From Chelonoidis abingdonii (lineage: Eukaryota; Chordata; Testudines; Testudinidae), in contig NC_133770.1 in the NCBI RefSeq assembly GCF_003597395.2, positions 6,655,300-6,719,299 on the forward strand: a stretch of DNA of 64,000 nt. Reading direction: 5' to 3'. Both the position numbers and the translations under genes were made by a program. A model generated the notes under the pieces. It was not told the origin of the DNA. It did not search any database and worked only from the letters and a program-made list of their open reading frames with translations. Below are positions 41,115 to 51,490 of this stretch, one piece after another (position 1 is the first letter of the stretch; each line of letters opens with the position of its first letter).

Positions 41115-41325
41115 GCTTAAATACATACATTAATGGAGATATCCTATCTCCTAGAACTGGAAAAGACCTTGAAAGATCATCTAATCCAGCCCCCTGCCTT
41201 CACTAGCAGGACCAACTACTGATTTTTGCCCTAGATCTCTAGGTGGCCCCCTCAAGGCTTGAACTCACAGCCCTAAGTTTAGCAGGCTGATGTGCAAACC
41301 ACTGAGGTATCCCTCCCCCACCCTT
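41115..41325 (-). mobile_element. tRNA-derived SINE (Cry-type) inside CR1
   Basis: Minus-strand head GGGATACCTCAGTGGTTTG has an A-box (TACCTCAGTGG, plus 41299-41309) and a B-box (GAGTTCAAGCC, plus 41256-41266), about 33 bp apart, as in RNA polymerase III promoters. The 3' half (GGTCCTGCTAGTGAAGG, GGCTGGATTAGATGATC) shares CR1-like words, consistent with mobilisation by a CR1-type LINE. Known tRNA-Lys-derived Cry SINEs of turtles have this design. Confidence 0.82.
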
Positions 41326-41425
41326 TTTTCCTGTCCTCAGAGGTTAAGAAGAACAGTTTTTCTCCCTCCTCCTTGTAACAACCTTTTATATACTTGAAAA
41401 CTGTTCTCATGTCTCATCTCAGGCT

Positions 41426-41755
41426 TCACTTCTCCAGACTAAACAAACCCAGTTTTTGAAGTGTTCCCTCATAGGTCATCTTTTCTAGACTTGTAGTCAT
41501 TTTTGTTGCTCTTCTCTGGACTTTGTCCAATTTGTCCCCATCTTTCCTGAAATGTGGCACCCAGAACTGGACACAATACTCCAGCTGAGGCCTAATCAGC
41601 GCGGAGTAGAGCAGAAGAATGACTTCTCGTGTCTTGCTTACAACACTCCTGATAATACATCTCAGGATGATGTTCATTTTTTTTGCAACAGAGTTACACT
41701 GTTGACCCATATTTAGCTTGTGGTCCACTCTGACCTCCCAAATCCCTTTCTGCAC
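41426..41755 (-). pseudogene. CR1 second open frame, reverse-transcriptase C-terminal part
   Basis: About 109 codons open with CR1 motifs: LNMGQQCNSVAKKMN near residue 15, LLLYSALIRPQLEYCVQFW near residue 49 and DKLDKVQRRATKM near residue 75. This is the thumb/C-terminal region downstream of the catalytic YADD/FADD box. It is a fragment of a truncated LINE and has no independent function. Confidence 0.88.
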
Positions 41756-41817
41756 TTCTCCTTCCTAGTCAGCCATATCCCATTTTGTATGTGTGCCGCT
41801 GATTGTTCCTTCCTAAG

Positions 41818-41890
41818 TAGCGTACAGCATCTAGCGCAGTGGGGGCCTTGATCTTGATTGGAACTTCCAAGTGCAACGCAAATAATTATG
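41818..41890 (+). mobile_element. MIR-like SINE, 3' tail
   Basis: TAGCGTACAGCATCTAGCGC, TTGATCTTGATTGGAAC and AACGCAAATAATTA. A half-palindrome CGCCCAGATCCTCAGACAT follows at 41893, after TAA, and is probably half of a TWA-target MITE. Confidence 0.7.
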
Positions 41891-42299
41891 TCTAACGCCC
41901 AGATCCTCAGACATATTTGGGAGCCTAACTCCTGTTCTTCCTCCATTTATCATTTTGGTTCCCCCCTCACAATTGGGTCTGGCCCTCAGCCATCGGATCA
42001 GCTTCCCCCCAAGGATTGGATCGGTGGAAGCACTGGACACCATCCAGAAGCATGGAAGGCAGGAAGCTGGCTGTCTCCGAGGCTGTGGAATATTTCTGCA
42101 TCTCCCTTGACCCCTGAGTGGCCCTTTTTCAAAGTTTGCTGAGGGGGTCACTGGAGTGAAGTTAGGCCTTGATCCCTCCCATACTTTTCCTCTTGTGTAG
42201 GCATCTGCACCTGTGCAAAGTGGATGTAAAACCCCCCTGTTTGGTTGTGGCAGCCAGTGTTTTACCCTCACTTTGCACAGATGGACATGCCTATACATG

Positions 42300-42550
42300 G
42301 CAGTGGAGAGTTACTGTTTTTTACACTAGTGCTTAGAGGGATCTGCTGAGATTGTGCAAGGTGCTGGGCAAACACACAGTAAGAGACACTCCCTGCCCTG
42401 GCCAGTTTACAGCCTCAATAGGCAAAGAGCGGGAGCGAAACAGAGGCACGTGGAGGTGAAGTGACCCACCTTGGATCATCAAGTGGGGTATATCCAGGAA
42501 TATGACTCAGATCTCCCATAGGCCGTGCCCTATATGCCAGACCATACTAT
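42300..42550 (-). mobile_element. MIR-like SINE, near full length
   Basis: GTGCAAGGTGCTGGGCAAAC (tail), GACACTCCCTGCCCTGG, then GAAACAGAGGCACGTGG (core) and CCATAGGCCGTGCCCTATA (head region) in reverse-complement order. Confidence 0.8.
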
Positions 42551-42929
42551 TTCCACACGGATAGAACTTCCCAGTGAGCCTTCATCGCTTCATATCTATC
42601 GAGTTTCTTCTATGGGGCTCAGCACTTCAGCACCTCAGCATTTCTTTCTTTTCTTCTGGTGTTTAGCTACGTCACAGAAACACTTAGTGCAACTGTCTGA
42701 GCAGCAGTCCACCCAGTGAGCTGCAACTGAAAAGTGTGCTACCAGTGCCAAGATTTCTGTATTACATCTGATCTTTCTGCGACACCCCCTTTATGTCTTG
42801 AGTGGAGTTACACCCATGGGACACTGGGAAAGGGGAATAAAGCCCATTGTGTGCACATGTTGTGGGACCAGGAAGTGCACTGGAATGGCAGCTAGTTGTT
42901 TGGATGCACAACACAAACAATATGAATTA

Positions 42930-43225
42930 AGGATCGAGCTGGTAAGAAAATAGGATTCTCCCCCGCCACAAAAAATGTAGACAATGAAAAAAAAATATTT
43001 TTTTGGCAAAATTTTCAGTGGAAATTTTTGACTTTTTAATCAAGAAACCAAAATCATCAAAATCCCGTCCCCTCTCAATAATTTTTCAGTTGAAAATGTT
43101 TTGTTTCTTTCCGGCTAAGCTGCAGAAAAGATTTTTATTTAATGAAAAACCAAAAATATGTGATGAAAGTGCACTCCCCCTGCCCAAAAACACACTTTTC
43201 AGGAAATTTTTGAGCTGTGTTGTAA
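42930..43225. mobile_element. W-rich DNA element with GAGCTG ends
   Basis: Starts GATCGAGCTGGTAAGAAAAT and ends GGAAATTTTTGAGCTGTG, imperfect inverted repeats. The interior has GGCAAAATTTTCAGTGG and TTTTTCAGTTGAAAATG words shared with 7007 and 16530. Confidence 0.6.
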
Positions 43226-43364
43226 CACTGAGGGAAATGAGTTTCAACAGACATTTTTAAACTAATCCTTATTAAAGGTGAGATTTTTCAAAAGATGTGG
43301 CTTTGGCCTAATTCTGATCCAGCTGAAGCCAACCATTGGCTTTGCAGGGAGCAGAGAAGGGGTT

Positions 43365-43515
43365 GTTTCCATGCTGTGTGATTTTGGGCAAATCACTTCC
43401 CTGCTCCGTGCCTCAGTTTCCCCACCTATAAAATGGGGATGAAGCTATTTGCCTTCCTTTGTAGTGGTCTATGGATTGAATAGAGCTCCATAAGAGCTAA
43501 GTGTTACTATTCTGA
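43365..43515 (+). mobile_element. MIR-like SINE
   Basis: TGTGTGATTTTGGGCAAATC, GTGCCTCAGTTTCCCCACC, ATAAAATGGGGATGAAGC and AAGAGCTAAGTGTTACTATT. The core is well preserved. Confidence 0.88.
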
Positions 43516-44077
43516 ACAAATGACTGCGCTGTTTGTCTATGCTGTGAAATATTTTGTGCTATTTTTCCATGATGGCCCCAAATAAATCAGATTGTTTTGA
43601 ATGCAACGGTATTTTTACCCATGTATTTCTGAGTCAGATGGTGTTGGTGTGGTGCTTCCGTTTGTCACCCAGCTTGAGCTTGGCCATGGAATGTGCTTAC
43701 AAGGAAAGAGGCGGGAGAGAGGAATTCATACGGGGTGATGTAATAAATCCACTCCCCTCAGTGAAAAGGGGACAGCTTTGACAGCTTGTCATTTCCAATC
43801 ATATATTCCTCTCTCTTGTTTTATTGGCTCTCTAGGTTGTTTTGCTTCCCAATTAGAGTGTCCCGATATTTCCTAGTGTGCCTATAAAACAAAACAACTA
43901 AAGCTGAGATTTTCAAATGAGCCGAAGGCAGTTTGGCATCCAGCTCCCATGAAATTCTGGTGCGGTTGAAGCTTCTACCTCCCATCTAGGCCACATCGAA
44001 AATTCCAGTCTAAAAGGATAGGGGAGCGGAAGAAAAAAATCTTTAGACCCAGAGGGACTTGTGCAAATAGCCCAGAG
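43516..44077. other. single-copy DNA with a half MITE
   Basis: AAAGCTGAGATTTTCAAATG at 43902 and GGCATCCAGCTCCCATGAAAT recall one arm of the palindromic elements. Otherwise nothing is recognised. Confidence 0.35.
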
Positions 44078-44498
44078 CTGGGGTGGCCACCTGAACAGGA
44101 GAACGAGCCAGAATTTACCAATGTATATTGCCAAAGAGCCACAGTAACACGTCAGCAGCCCTCCCATCTGCTCCCACCCTTCTCTCAGCGCCTCCCACCC
44201 ACCTGCAGCCCCACATCCCCCTCCCTCTCTGCACCTCCGGGTCAGCTGTTTTGTGCGATGCAGGATGCTCTGTGGGGGGAGGAGCGAGGGCACAGCAGGC
44301 TCCTGGGAGGGGGCAGAAAGGGGTGGAGTGGGGGCAGGGCCTGTGGCAGAGCCAGGGCCTGAGCAGTGAGCAGCCCCCAGCACACTGGAAAGTTGGCGCC
44401 TGTAGCTCCAGCCCCGGAGTCGGTGCCTATACAGGGAGCCGCATATTAACTTCTGAAGAGCCACATGTGGCTCTGGAGCCACAAGTTCACCACCCCTG
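44078..44498. mobile_element. hAT element CTGGGGTGGCC, complete
   Basis: Ends CTGGGGTGGCCACCTG and GTTCACCACCCCTG are inverted repeats. TSD GCCCAGAG is exact at 44070-44077 and 44499-44506. Inner blocks AAGAGCCACAGTAAC and AGAGCCACATGTGGCTC lie near either end. The 421-bp body is GC-rich and non-coding; the 189-codon minus frame over it is not a gene. Confidence 0.93.
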
Positions 44499-44519
44499 GC
44501 CCAGAGGCTTAAAGGTATG

Positions 44520-44735
44520 AGGAGCTGGGCCAGGGGGCTACAGTCCAGGCTTATAAGTCAGGCAATCCAAGTTCTAGGCCTGCCGCTTCACTGCTGTTTC
44601 TCAATGTCTCTGGTTGGGATCCAATCATTTACTTGTCCCCCAGGGCTGCTTTGCTGTATGAATTCACGCGTGTGCATTGACACCCTTGGCTGGAAAATGG
44701 TGCATAAGTGCTAAGTATTATATCATTAGCCTTAC
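44520..44735 (+). mobile_element. MIR-like SINE, diverged
   Basis: GGGGGCTACAGTCCAGGC, GGCAATCCAAGTTCTAGG and the 3' end ATGGTGCATAAGTGCTAAGT in plus order. Confidence 0.6.
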
Positions 44736-44769
44736 AGCCTGTGGTGCACCTATGCGTCGCCATAATGGA

Positions 44770-45327
44770 GGTGACTTGGATGATTGGCCAATGTAGTCCC
44801 CATCTTTAAAAAATGGAAGAAGGTGGATCCACGGAACTACAGACCAGTGAGGCTCACCTCAATCCCTGGAAAAATCAAGGAGCAAGTCCTCAAGGAATCA
44901 ATTCTGAAGCACTTAGAGGAGAGGAAAGTGATCAGGAACAGTCAGCATGGATTCACTAAGGGCAAGTCGTGCCTGACTAACCTAATTGCCTTCTATGATG
45001 AGATAACTGGGTTTGTGGATGAGGGGAAAGCAGTGGACATGTTATTCCTTGACTTTAGCAAAGCTTTGGATACGGTCTCCCACAGTATTCTAGCTGGCAA
45101 GTTAAAGAAGTATGGGCTGGATGATTGAACTATAAGAAGGATAGAAAGCTGGCTAGATCGTCAGACTCAATGGGTAGTGATCAATGGCTCCATGTTTAGC
45201 TGGCAGCCAGTATCAAGCGGAGTGCCTCAAGGGTTGGTCCTGGGGCTGGGTTTGTTCAATATCTTCGTTAATGATCTAGAGGATGGTGTGGACTGCACAC
45301 TCAGCAAGTTCGCAGATGACACCAAAC
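44770..45327 (+). mobile_element. CR1 LINE internal fragment
   Basis: Holds the central reverse-transcriptase coding region but no CR1 3' end: at about 45327 it switches directly into an LTR. The left border is around 44770-44784. Confidence 0.88.
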
Positions 45328-45365
45328 TGTGCTTATTGCTTCTCTCTGACCAGATGGGTTTGTGA
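44784..45365 (+). pseudogene. CR1 reverse-transcriptase central domain with one nonsense codon
   Basis: Motifs in order: ANVVPIFKK at the start, NYRPVRLTSIPGK, QHGFTKGKSCLTNL, DMLFLDFSKALDTVSH, then after an in-frame TGA at 45126-45128 [19 protein letters not shown] and KFADDTKL with the catalytic aspartates. Reading frame is identical on both sides of the TGA, which sits where CR1 proteins have Trp (TGG). The last 12 codons belong to the LTR. The protein would copy LINE RNA; this copy is dead by truncation and the stop. Confidence 0.9.
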
Positions 45366-45954
45366 GTGCAATGGGAAGAGATAAGGGATAGAACAGTCAA
45401 AGTGTTACAGGGCATGGTAGGCATATATGAGCACACTTTAAGGTTGCCTCAACCCCATCTCAAGGCAAGGTCAAACAACCAGTCGGGAGGGACAAAGGGG
45501 GGGTTGAAGGGAAGGTATAAAACACTAAAAGACCAAAGAAATGCCTGTCCCTGACAGCAGCACAACCTTATGCCTACCACTCCCATGGGATACAAAAGAG
45601 ATGGGACAAAGACCCTAGGCTCATGATGCCCACAAAACTGAACATGACTATAAGTTGTAAGGGGTGTGACTAGGGGTGTGTATTTCAGGTATATTTGGGC
45701 CTGCTAAGGAGAAGGTGGGAATGGGGAATCAGAAATGAGACTAGGGGAATGGGGACATAGGCAAGGCTCTGCGGTGTTAGAGCTGGGAAGCGGGACACTG
45801 GGTAAACGGTCTGCGGTGTTAGAGCTGGGAACAGAACGCTGGGAAACAGACTTTGCTCGTGTGTAGAGCTGTGGATATGCTTGCTTGGAACGAACCCCAA
45901 TAAACATCACATTGCCTGAACTTTGGACTTCTGGTCTTCTGCTTTCTGTCTGCA
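45328..45954 (+). mobile_element. probable solo LTR with 42-bp duplication
   Basis: Begins TGTGCTTATTGC directly after CR1 text and ends TTTCTGTCTGCA. TATAAAA at 45516-45522 and AATAAA at 45899-45904 fit a U3-R-U5 order. Two 42-bp units beginning CTGCGGTGTTAGAGCTGGGA start at 45769 and 45811. No TSD or primer-binding site is evident. Confidence 0.65.
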
Positions 45955-47325
45955 GGAGAAGAACCAGGGGAGAGGGTGAAGGGAAAGCCCTCTAACACAG
46001 TGTTTCATAGTTCTGTATCTTTGTGATGGGGTGTTCATCCCACACAAACCTTGAAGGTGTTAAGCAGACCCAGAAGAGGTGCTTGCACCTGAGGGGAAAC
46101 CCAGGGATTTATAAATACTAATTGGTGATGGAGGAAGATAAAGAGAAGGAGTTGGTCGTAGCAGGGGAATCCAGCGGGAGAGTTTGTAGTCGTTGTCTGG
46201 GAACTGAGCAGAAAATCCAGATGGGAGAATAAGCCCTAGGATCCTAGCCCTGGAAGGAGGGTCAGAAAGCCTGAGAAGGCAGAGTAGGAAGAAGGTGGGC
46301 CGAAAAGTAATGGGCTTAATTAGCAGCAAGGGAGAGTTAGGTTAGACATTAGGAAAAACTTTCTAACTGTAAGGGGAGCTAAGCTCTGGAACAGGCTTCC
46401 AAGGGAGGTTGTGGAGTCCCCATCATTGGAAGCCTTTTAAAAACAAGTTGGATAAACTGGTGTCAGGGATGGTCTAGGTTTACTTGGTCCTGCCTCAGTG
46501 CAGGGGGCTGGACTAGATGACTTCTAGAGGTCCCTTCCAGCCCTTCATTCCTGTGATTCTGTGAAAGAGCAGTAAGGAAAGATATTGTGTAGAGTCTGGC
46601 TGCTAGTTATAGGGTCCCTGGGCTGCAACTCAGTGTAGAGAGAGGGCCTGGGTCTCCCTACCAACTCCTAGAAAGTGGTGCAGGACTGTTGGAGGTGCAA
46701 TGCAGACAGCTGGTCTGGTGAGACTTTGATACCCTGGAAGCGAGGACCATAGACTGACCTAGCCCAAGGGCTGAGTTGTGACGAGGGAGAGCTGTGAATT
46801 ACAGGCAGAGAGACTACCACAGCGATGGAGTGGCCATGGGCAGGGAGTGCCATGTGGGAAGAAAGCTGTTGCATCATGCCTGGCCAGAAGGAGGCGCTCT
46901 TGCAATACGCAAACCCCATTACAATCTGTCTCCAAAGGTGGCCAACACCAGCTGCTTCCTCAGAAGGTGCAAGGTCCCTGCAGGAGGCAGTTTGAAGATA
47001 ACCTGTCCCCAAGGAAAGTGTTTTCCTAATGCCAAACAATTTGGATGATTTATGCCTTGAAACATTGGAAGAAGCACGTTCTAAAGAAGAATCATGCTGC
47101 TTTAAAACACCAGAACTCAGCACTTCTCTGGTTCTCACCAGGTCTCAAAGTTCTTCTTCAACGTGACTTGATAAAGCCTCACAAAACCCTTGTGGGTAGA
47201 CTAGCGAGTGTTACCCAAATGGCTCAGGAGGGGGCGCTCGAGCACAGAGCAATGGAAGGCTTGATTTTCGTTGCTGCTGAGCACGGAGTTGTGGGCGCCC
47301 AAGACTTCTGGAAATGAGAGCCTGA
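45955..47325. other. unclassified region, probably repeat-derived, holding a CR1
   Basis: Flanks of the CR1 at 46330-46565 are non-coding text without TIRs; I suspect an LTR-element interior but cannot prove it. The 156-codon minus frame at 46668-47138 has no retroviral or other motif. Confidence 0.3.
46330..46565 (+). mobile_element. CR1 LINE 3' end
   Basis: GTTAGACATTAGGAAAAAC, CTCTGGAACAGGCTTCCAAG, GGGGGCTGGACTAGATGAC and a CTGTGATTCTGTGA tail. It is a different subfamily from the TTCTATGA copies. Confidence 0.92.
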
Positions 47326-47600
47326 GGCTACGGCTAAACAGAAAGAGAACCCCTGTGACAGCAAGTCTCAGAGCCTGGGTCAACTGACTTGGGCTTGCAG
47401 GGTTGATGCCACGGGGCTAAAAATAGCCATGTAGATGTTCCCCGCTGGGGCTGGAGCCCAGCTTGAGAGCTGGAGAGGAGGCTGGGTCTCAGAACCCAGG
47501 CTGCAGCCCAAATGGGAACATCATAGCCCTCTACCATGAGCCCAAGCAGGTTCACCTAGACTCTGAGAATTCCCACTATGGTATTTTTGTTGTTGTTGTT
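47326..47600. mobile_element. MITE with AGTCTCAGAGCC palindrome
   Basis: CAAGTCTCAGAGCCTGGGTC, CAGGGTTGATGCCACGGGGC and GGGGCTGGAGCCCAGCTTG are followed by GGTCTCAGAACCCAGGCTG and GCAGCCCAAATGGGAAC in mirrored order. The left end GGCTACGGCTAAACAG may be a decayed CTACAC-type end. The right border is unclear; a (GTT)n tract lies at about 47586-47604. Confidence 0.6.
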
Positions 47601-47604
47601 GTTG

Positions 47605-47718
47605 CACTATGGATATTCCCTAGGTCACCTGGCCAAGGTCCTACAAAAAGTCAGTGGCAAAGTCAAGCCAGGACAAAAATGCTGGCCTCCAATCCCTTAC
47701 TTTAACTGCTAGACAACA
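47605..47718 (-). mobile_element. MIR-like SINE core
   Basis: GGTCACCTGGCCAAGGTCCT, GTCAGTGGCAAAGTCAAGCC and CTTTAACTGCTAGACAACAC are reverse-complement SINE core and head. Confidence 0.75.
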
Positions 47719-48734
47719 CTCTTCCCAGAATGAAAACAACTGCTTCCTGGGTGGAGGGATCGTGAGGAGAAAGCGCTGAGGCAGAGCCATGCTGGGGGCT
47801 TTTCTGTCCTCTGCTTACACAGTTCTCTCTCATCAAGCACTTCCTCAGAGTATAATTCTCCAAGTTCCTAGACATAATCAAAACATCTCGCAACAGCAAT
47901 CAGTGACCAGCAAACCTCAGCTCGTTTGGAGCGCCTGATAGGCATACAAATACAGATTAAGCTAAACCTCTGCCCGAGAAATGAGGCTGAAAACCTCAGA
48001 GCGGCTTCTCGGTGCCTTGAGGGAAACTGGGACGTCCTAGGAAGAATGTGCCAATGAAAATCAAACAAGGCTGAGAACCGCAGAGCTGGTTTGAGTTTTG
48101 TGCTCTTTAGTTTCCCAACCCTGGCGTTACAGAGCACGCGGGCCCTGTGAGGGAGGCTACAGGCCCTGCCCAGCCTGTTCCCAGTTACAGCCCCAGGACA
48201 CTAGGATTCTGGGAGGTGTCGCAGCAATGCATGCTGGGAAAAGAAGCTGACTATAAGAGGCAGCCTTTGCTCAGCATGACAGCACACACGTATCTGTGCA
48301 GGGTCTGTTCTGAGTCTCTCTGGGGAAGACACTTCAATCGAACAGATCAGCAGTGATAGAAGGACCTTGGAGGCAGCATGAGGAGAAACCGAGGGTCCAA
48401 GACTAAGATAGGATGCCTCAGTATGGGGGATGGACTCGGGAAAGGGGTGAAGTCAATTGCCTGAGGCAAAAGAAACTATGTGAGCGTGAGGCCTGAGTGG
48501 GAACCTGCATGTCCATGGGCCCAAGGCTAGGAGTCCCACAGAAGAATGGGACCTTTCACTTCTCAGTATTGGGTGAGGGATGATGATGCAGATCCTGGGG
48601 CAAGGACTGTGGTTTGGGAAGGGGCAAAGGTCTGTGCATTCTTTCATCTGGACTCTTCGTTTCCCTCGGAGGGGTGGGGCTAGCTGGCGGGCTAGGCTGT
48701 CCACAGGTGAGAGGGACGCTGTGCAGACCTGTGC
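47719..48734. other. single-copy DNA with a promoter-like spot
   Basis: No repeat. At 48229-48257 GCATGCTGGGAA (reverse complement of the TCCCAGCATGC element bound by ZNF143-type factors) precedes CTATAAGAGG by about 12 bp. No gene is recognised nearby. Confidence 0.3.
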
Positions 48735-48822
48735 GTGAGTTGGTATTAGTCCTGCTTTGAGCAGGGGATTGGACTAAATGACCTCCTGAGGTCTCTTCCA
48801 ACCCTAATATTCTATGTCTAAA
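48735..48822 (+). mobile_element. CR1 LINE 3' end
   Basis: GTCCTGCTTTGAGCAGGGGA, ACTAAATGACCTCCTGAGG and CAACCCTAATATTCTATG. Only 88 bp remain. Confidence 0.92.
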
Positions 48823-50330
48823 CAGAGACATTTCTGACATGGTACCAGATAAGCCATGAGAGAATTGCTTTCTATGCTATAAGGCATAAACTGGTCGCCT
48901 TGGGAGCTAGCAAGTCTTTTCTCCACTAATGGGACTGTACATTGAATCAGGTACATAATAGAGAGTTTTGCCTTCTGTTGAAGCCTGAGGTGTTGGCTAC
49001 TTTGGGAGGCAGAATACCAGACTAAAGGGATCAGCTGTCAGACACGCTGATAAATGTGACGTTCCCATCCCCACCCATCCTCGTAAAACACAAAGTTCAA
49101 GTTTAATAGCACACAGAGACCCTCACGCCATCCTCAGTGTTTGAGTTATGAGGTGTCTCTTTCTCCGGATGTCTCGCACCCATCGCCAGGCAACGTTATA
49201 AACAGAGCTGGTGGAAACATGCTTCTGATGACCGAGGAGCCGGCGGTGGAGTTCTGAGCTTCGCCTGGTTTTAGATTTTGTTGGAACCACCACAACTCAG
49301 TTCAGGCTCACTGACATTTGTAACCTCTTTTGGAGGCGGGTGGGGGGTCCAGAGTTCCAGCCCTGAGGCTGGAGGGATGTGGAGAAGAAGGCAGAGTTCC
49401 AGACAGAGTTTCCAACGCACGAGGGGCCGGTTGATAGCTTCAGGCAGAATCTTTCTTTTAGCTGACTTTTTACTTTTTTTCCTTCTTTCTGCTGCTTGAA
49501 CCAAACAACTCAAGCAAAACTCAATTGAACTGCACAAAAACACTGGACCAAACAAACAAACAAAACCTGGTTCCCAGCCCCCCTCCCTAAGAACTGAAAT
49601 AGATGAATTCCCACAGTTCTAGCAATTGTTTCCATGTGCTAGTAAACCTGCTGTCTTGTTTAAAAGACGTTCCCCCTTCAGCTGTGCACAGAGGCCGAAC
49701 ACTGTAATCTGGTTTATCAATGCTAAAGGCTCTGGTTTTGCAACTGCCTCCCTTGACCTCTTGGTCTCTGAAGACAACGACTACTTGCTCATTGTTTGGG
49801 ATTTGAGAAATCGTATGATCTCTTCTAGTTGGAGCCATTAGCAGCACTATAGCTGCAGCAGTAATTGCTGCCTACGCAATCAGTGACTGGATGGAAAATC
49901 CATCAATCCTTATTTAACACGTGCATTCAGCTTCCTGTTACCCCTTTCCAAGACCTTGGTCAGGGACTCACCAGCTCCATTCTTGTCTAAGCACATCGCA
50001 ATTTAAAGAAGAGACATCTTCATTTTAGGTGCATAACTTCTGCCAATGTAAAGAAAGAGCCAGGTTGTTAAATCTTTATGAATCGCTTGGTTTGGCCATT
50101 CGAGGACCTGGTTACCCGAGCTATATAGGGCCAGTCATTGGCGTCAAATAATGCTACGTGAGGTCTGCACAGTATAATGGCAGTGAAAGAAATGGTAGTG
50201 TGGGGGCAGTCCCTCTTAAGAGTATGTGTCATAGAAGGTAGGCAATTCCCTTTTGACTCAGCCTCATATCTCCTGCATGGCAGAGAGAGATGATCTTGTA
50301 TTTAAGGTACTGCACTGGGACTACCCTTCA
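48823..50330. other. repeat-free 1.5 kb block
   Basis: No transposon is visible. The palindrome AGCAGTAATTGCTGC at about 49857 and homeobox-type words at 49840-50160 could be regulatory. Short frames (up to 94 codons) have no motifs. Confidence 0.3.
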
Positions 50331-50650
50331 TAGAATCATGGAATATTAGGGTTGGAAGAGACCTCAGGAGGTCATCTAGTCCAACCCCCTCTCAAAGCAG
50401 GACCAACCCCAACTAAAGCAGGACCAACCCCAACTAAATCATCCAGCACCAACTAAATTATCTCAGCCAGGGCTTTGTCAAGCTGGGCCTTAAAACCCTC
50501 TAAGGATGGAGATTCCACCATCTCCCTCGGTAACCCATTCCAGTGCTTCACCACCCTCCTAGTGAAATAGTGTTTCCTAATATCCAACCTAGACCTCCCC
50601 CACTGCAACTTGAGACCATCGCTCCTTGTTCTGTCATCTGCCAACACTGA
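50331..50650 (-). mobile_element. CR1 LINE 3' end with local duplication
   Basis: TAGAATCATGGAATATTAGG, CATCTAGTCCAACCCCC and CCATTCCAGTGCTTCACCAC are reverse-complement CR1. Near 50396-50440 the unit AGCAGGACCAACCCCAACTA is duplicated in tandem. Confidence 0.9.
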
Positions 50651-50671
50651 GTTCCTGGCTCTGCCGACATA

Positions 50672-51045
50672 CTTGGTCACCTTCCTATTTATTATTTGTC
50701 CTATTGTAACATCTGAGAGCACAGGCGCCAACTTCTCCTTTTCTCTGCGGTGCTCCACCCCTGCTGTGCCTTGAGGCTGCTGTCCAAGCCATTTGGCAGT
50801 GGTGTTGTTTGGTGCCTGCACCCCTCTATCAGCTGTTGGGCGGCAGTGGTGGTGCCCCCCATCAGCTGATGAGCCGGGGCGGTGAACAGCTGTGGCTGGT
50901 GGGTGCTAAGCACCCACTATTTTTTGTCCATGGGTGCTCCAGCCCCGGAGCACCCACGGAGTTGACACCTATGTCATGGGCCAAGGCTCCAATGTGCTAG
51001 GTGCTGTACAACCACAGAACAACAACAGAAAGTCCCCAGGCATGT
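50672..51045 (-). mobile_element. MIR-like SINE tail split by a DNA element
   Basis: CTATTTATTATTTGTCCTAT at the left and CCAATGTGCTAGGTGCTGTA plus ACAGAAAGTCCCC at the right are parts of one reverse-complement SINE tail. Confidence 0.65.
50711..50981. mobile_element. GC-rich AGGCGCC DNA element inside the SINE
   Basis: Ends CACAGGCGCCAACTTC and GAGTTGACACCTATGTC are inverted repeats. Subterminal GGGTGCTAAGCACCCACT and GGGTGCTCCAGCCCCGGAGC form strong hairpins. I see no clean TSD. Confidence 0.7.
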
Positions 51046-51284
51046 CAGGAGATCGGCCTGTCCCTCAGCCCCACATCTGTACAATAGGGAGGATACTTCC
51101 AGTTCTCCTACATCTTCTCCATTTGAAAGGGTCAGCTTTAAAGGAAGGTCTCTGGCTATGTGTGCCTGCACAGGACTTAGTACAATGAGGCACTGATCCT
51201 CACTAGTACTGCCATAAGACGCATCAGAAGGAGGTTCTGATGCCACATTCACTAACATGAATGTAGCAATTTGAGAAGAACATC

Positions 51285-51490
51285 CCTTTAAGGTCAAAAG
51301 GGATCATCGCAGCATTTAGGCTGACAACATAGGCCATAGAATTTCATCATGGCTAAAGCATCTCTCCCAGTAAAACATCCAGTCTGGATCTGAACCCTTC
51401 AAGAGATGGAGAATCCTCCACTGTTCTTGGTAACGTCTGATTTGAGTGTGTCTCGATTTTAACTTCCAGACATCAATTCTTATGCTTGTT
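51285..51490 (-). mobile_element. old CR1 LINE fragment
   Basis: GGTCAAAAGGGATCATCGC, AACATCCAGTCTGGATCTG and GAGATGGAGAATCCTCCAC in reverse-complement CR1 order. Confidence 0.75.

Larger units (their letters stand above)
40864..41760 (-). mobile_element. CR1 LINE, about 690 bp, split by a tRNA-SINE
   Basis: The 3' end lies at the left (AGAATTATAGAACTGGAAG, CTAGTCCCCTGCACTC). The copy breaks near 41114 and resumes near 41326 with CCTGTCCTCAGAGGTTAAG, continuing into the coding part at 41426-41755. Confidence 0.9.

Noticed and set aside
43913..44482. A 189-residue minus-strand frame.
   Set aside because: Almost all of it lies inside the hAT element at 44078-44498.
46668..47138. A 156-residue minus-strand frame in a region that may be retroelement-derived.
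   Set aside because: No gag, protease, polymerase or envelope motif can be seen.
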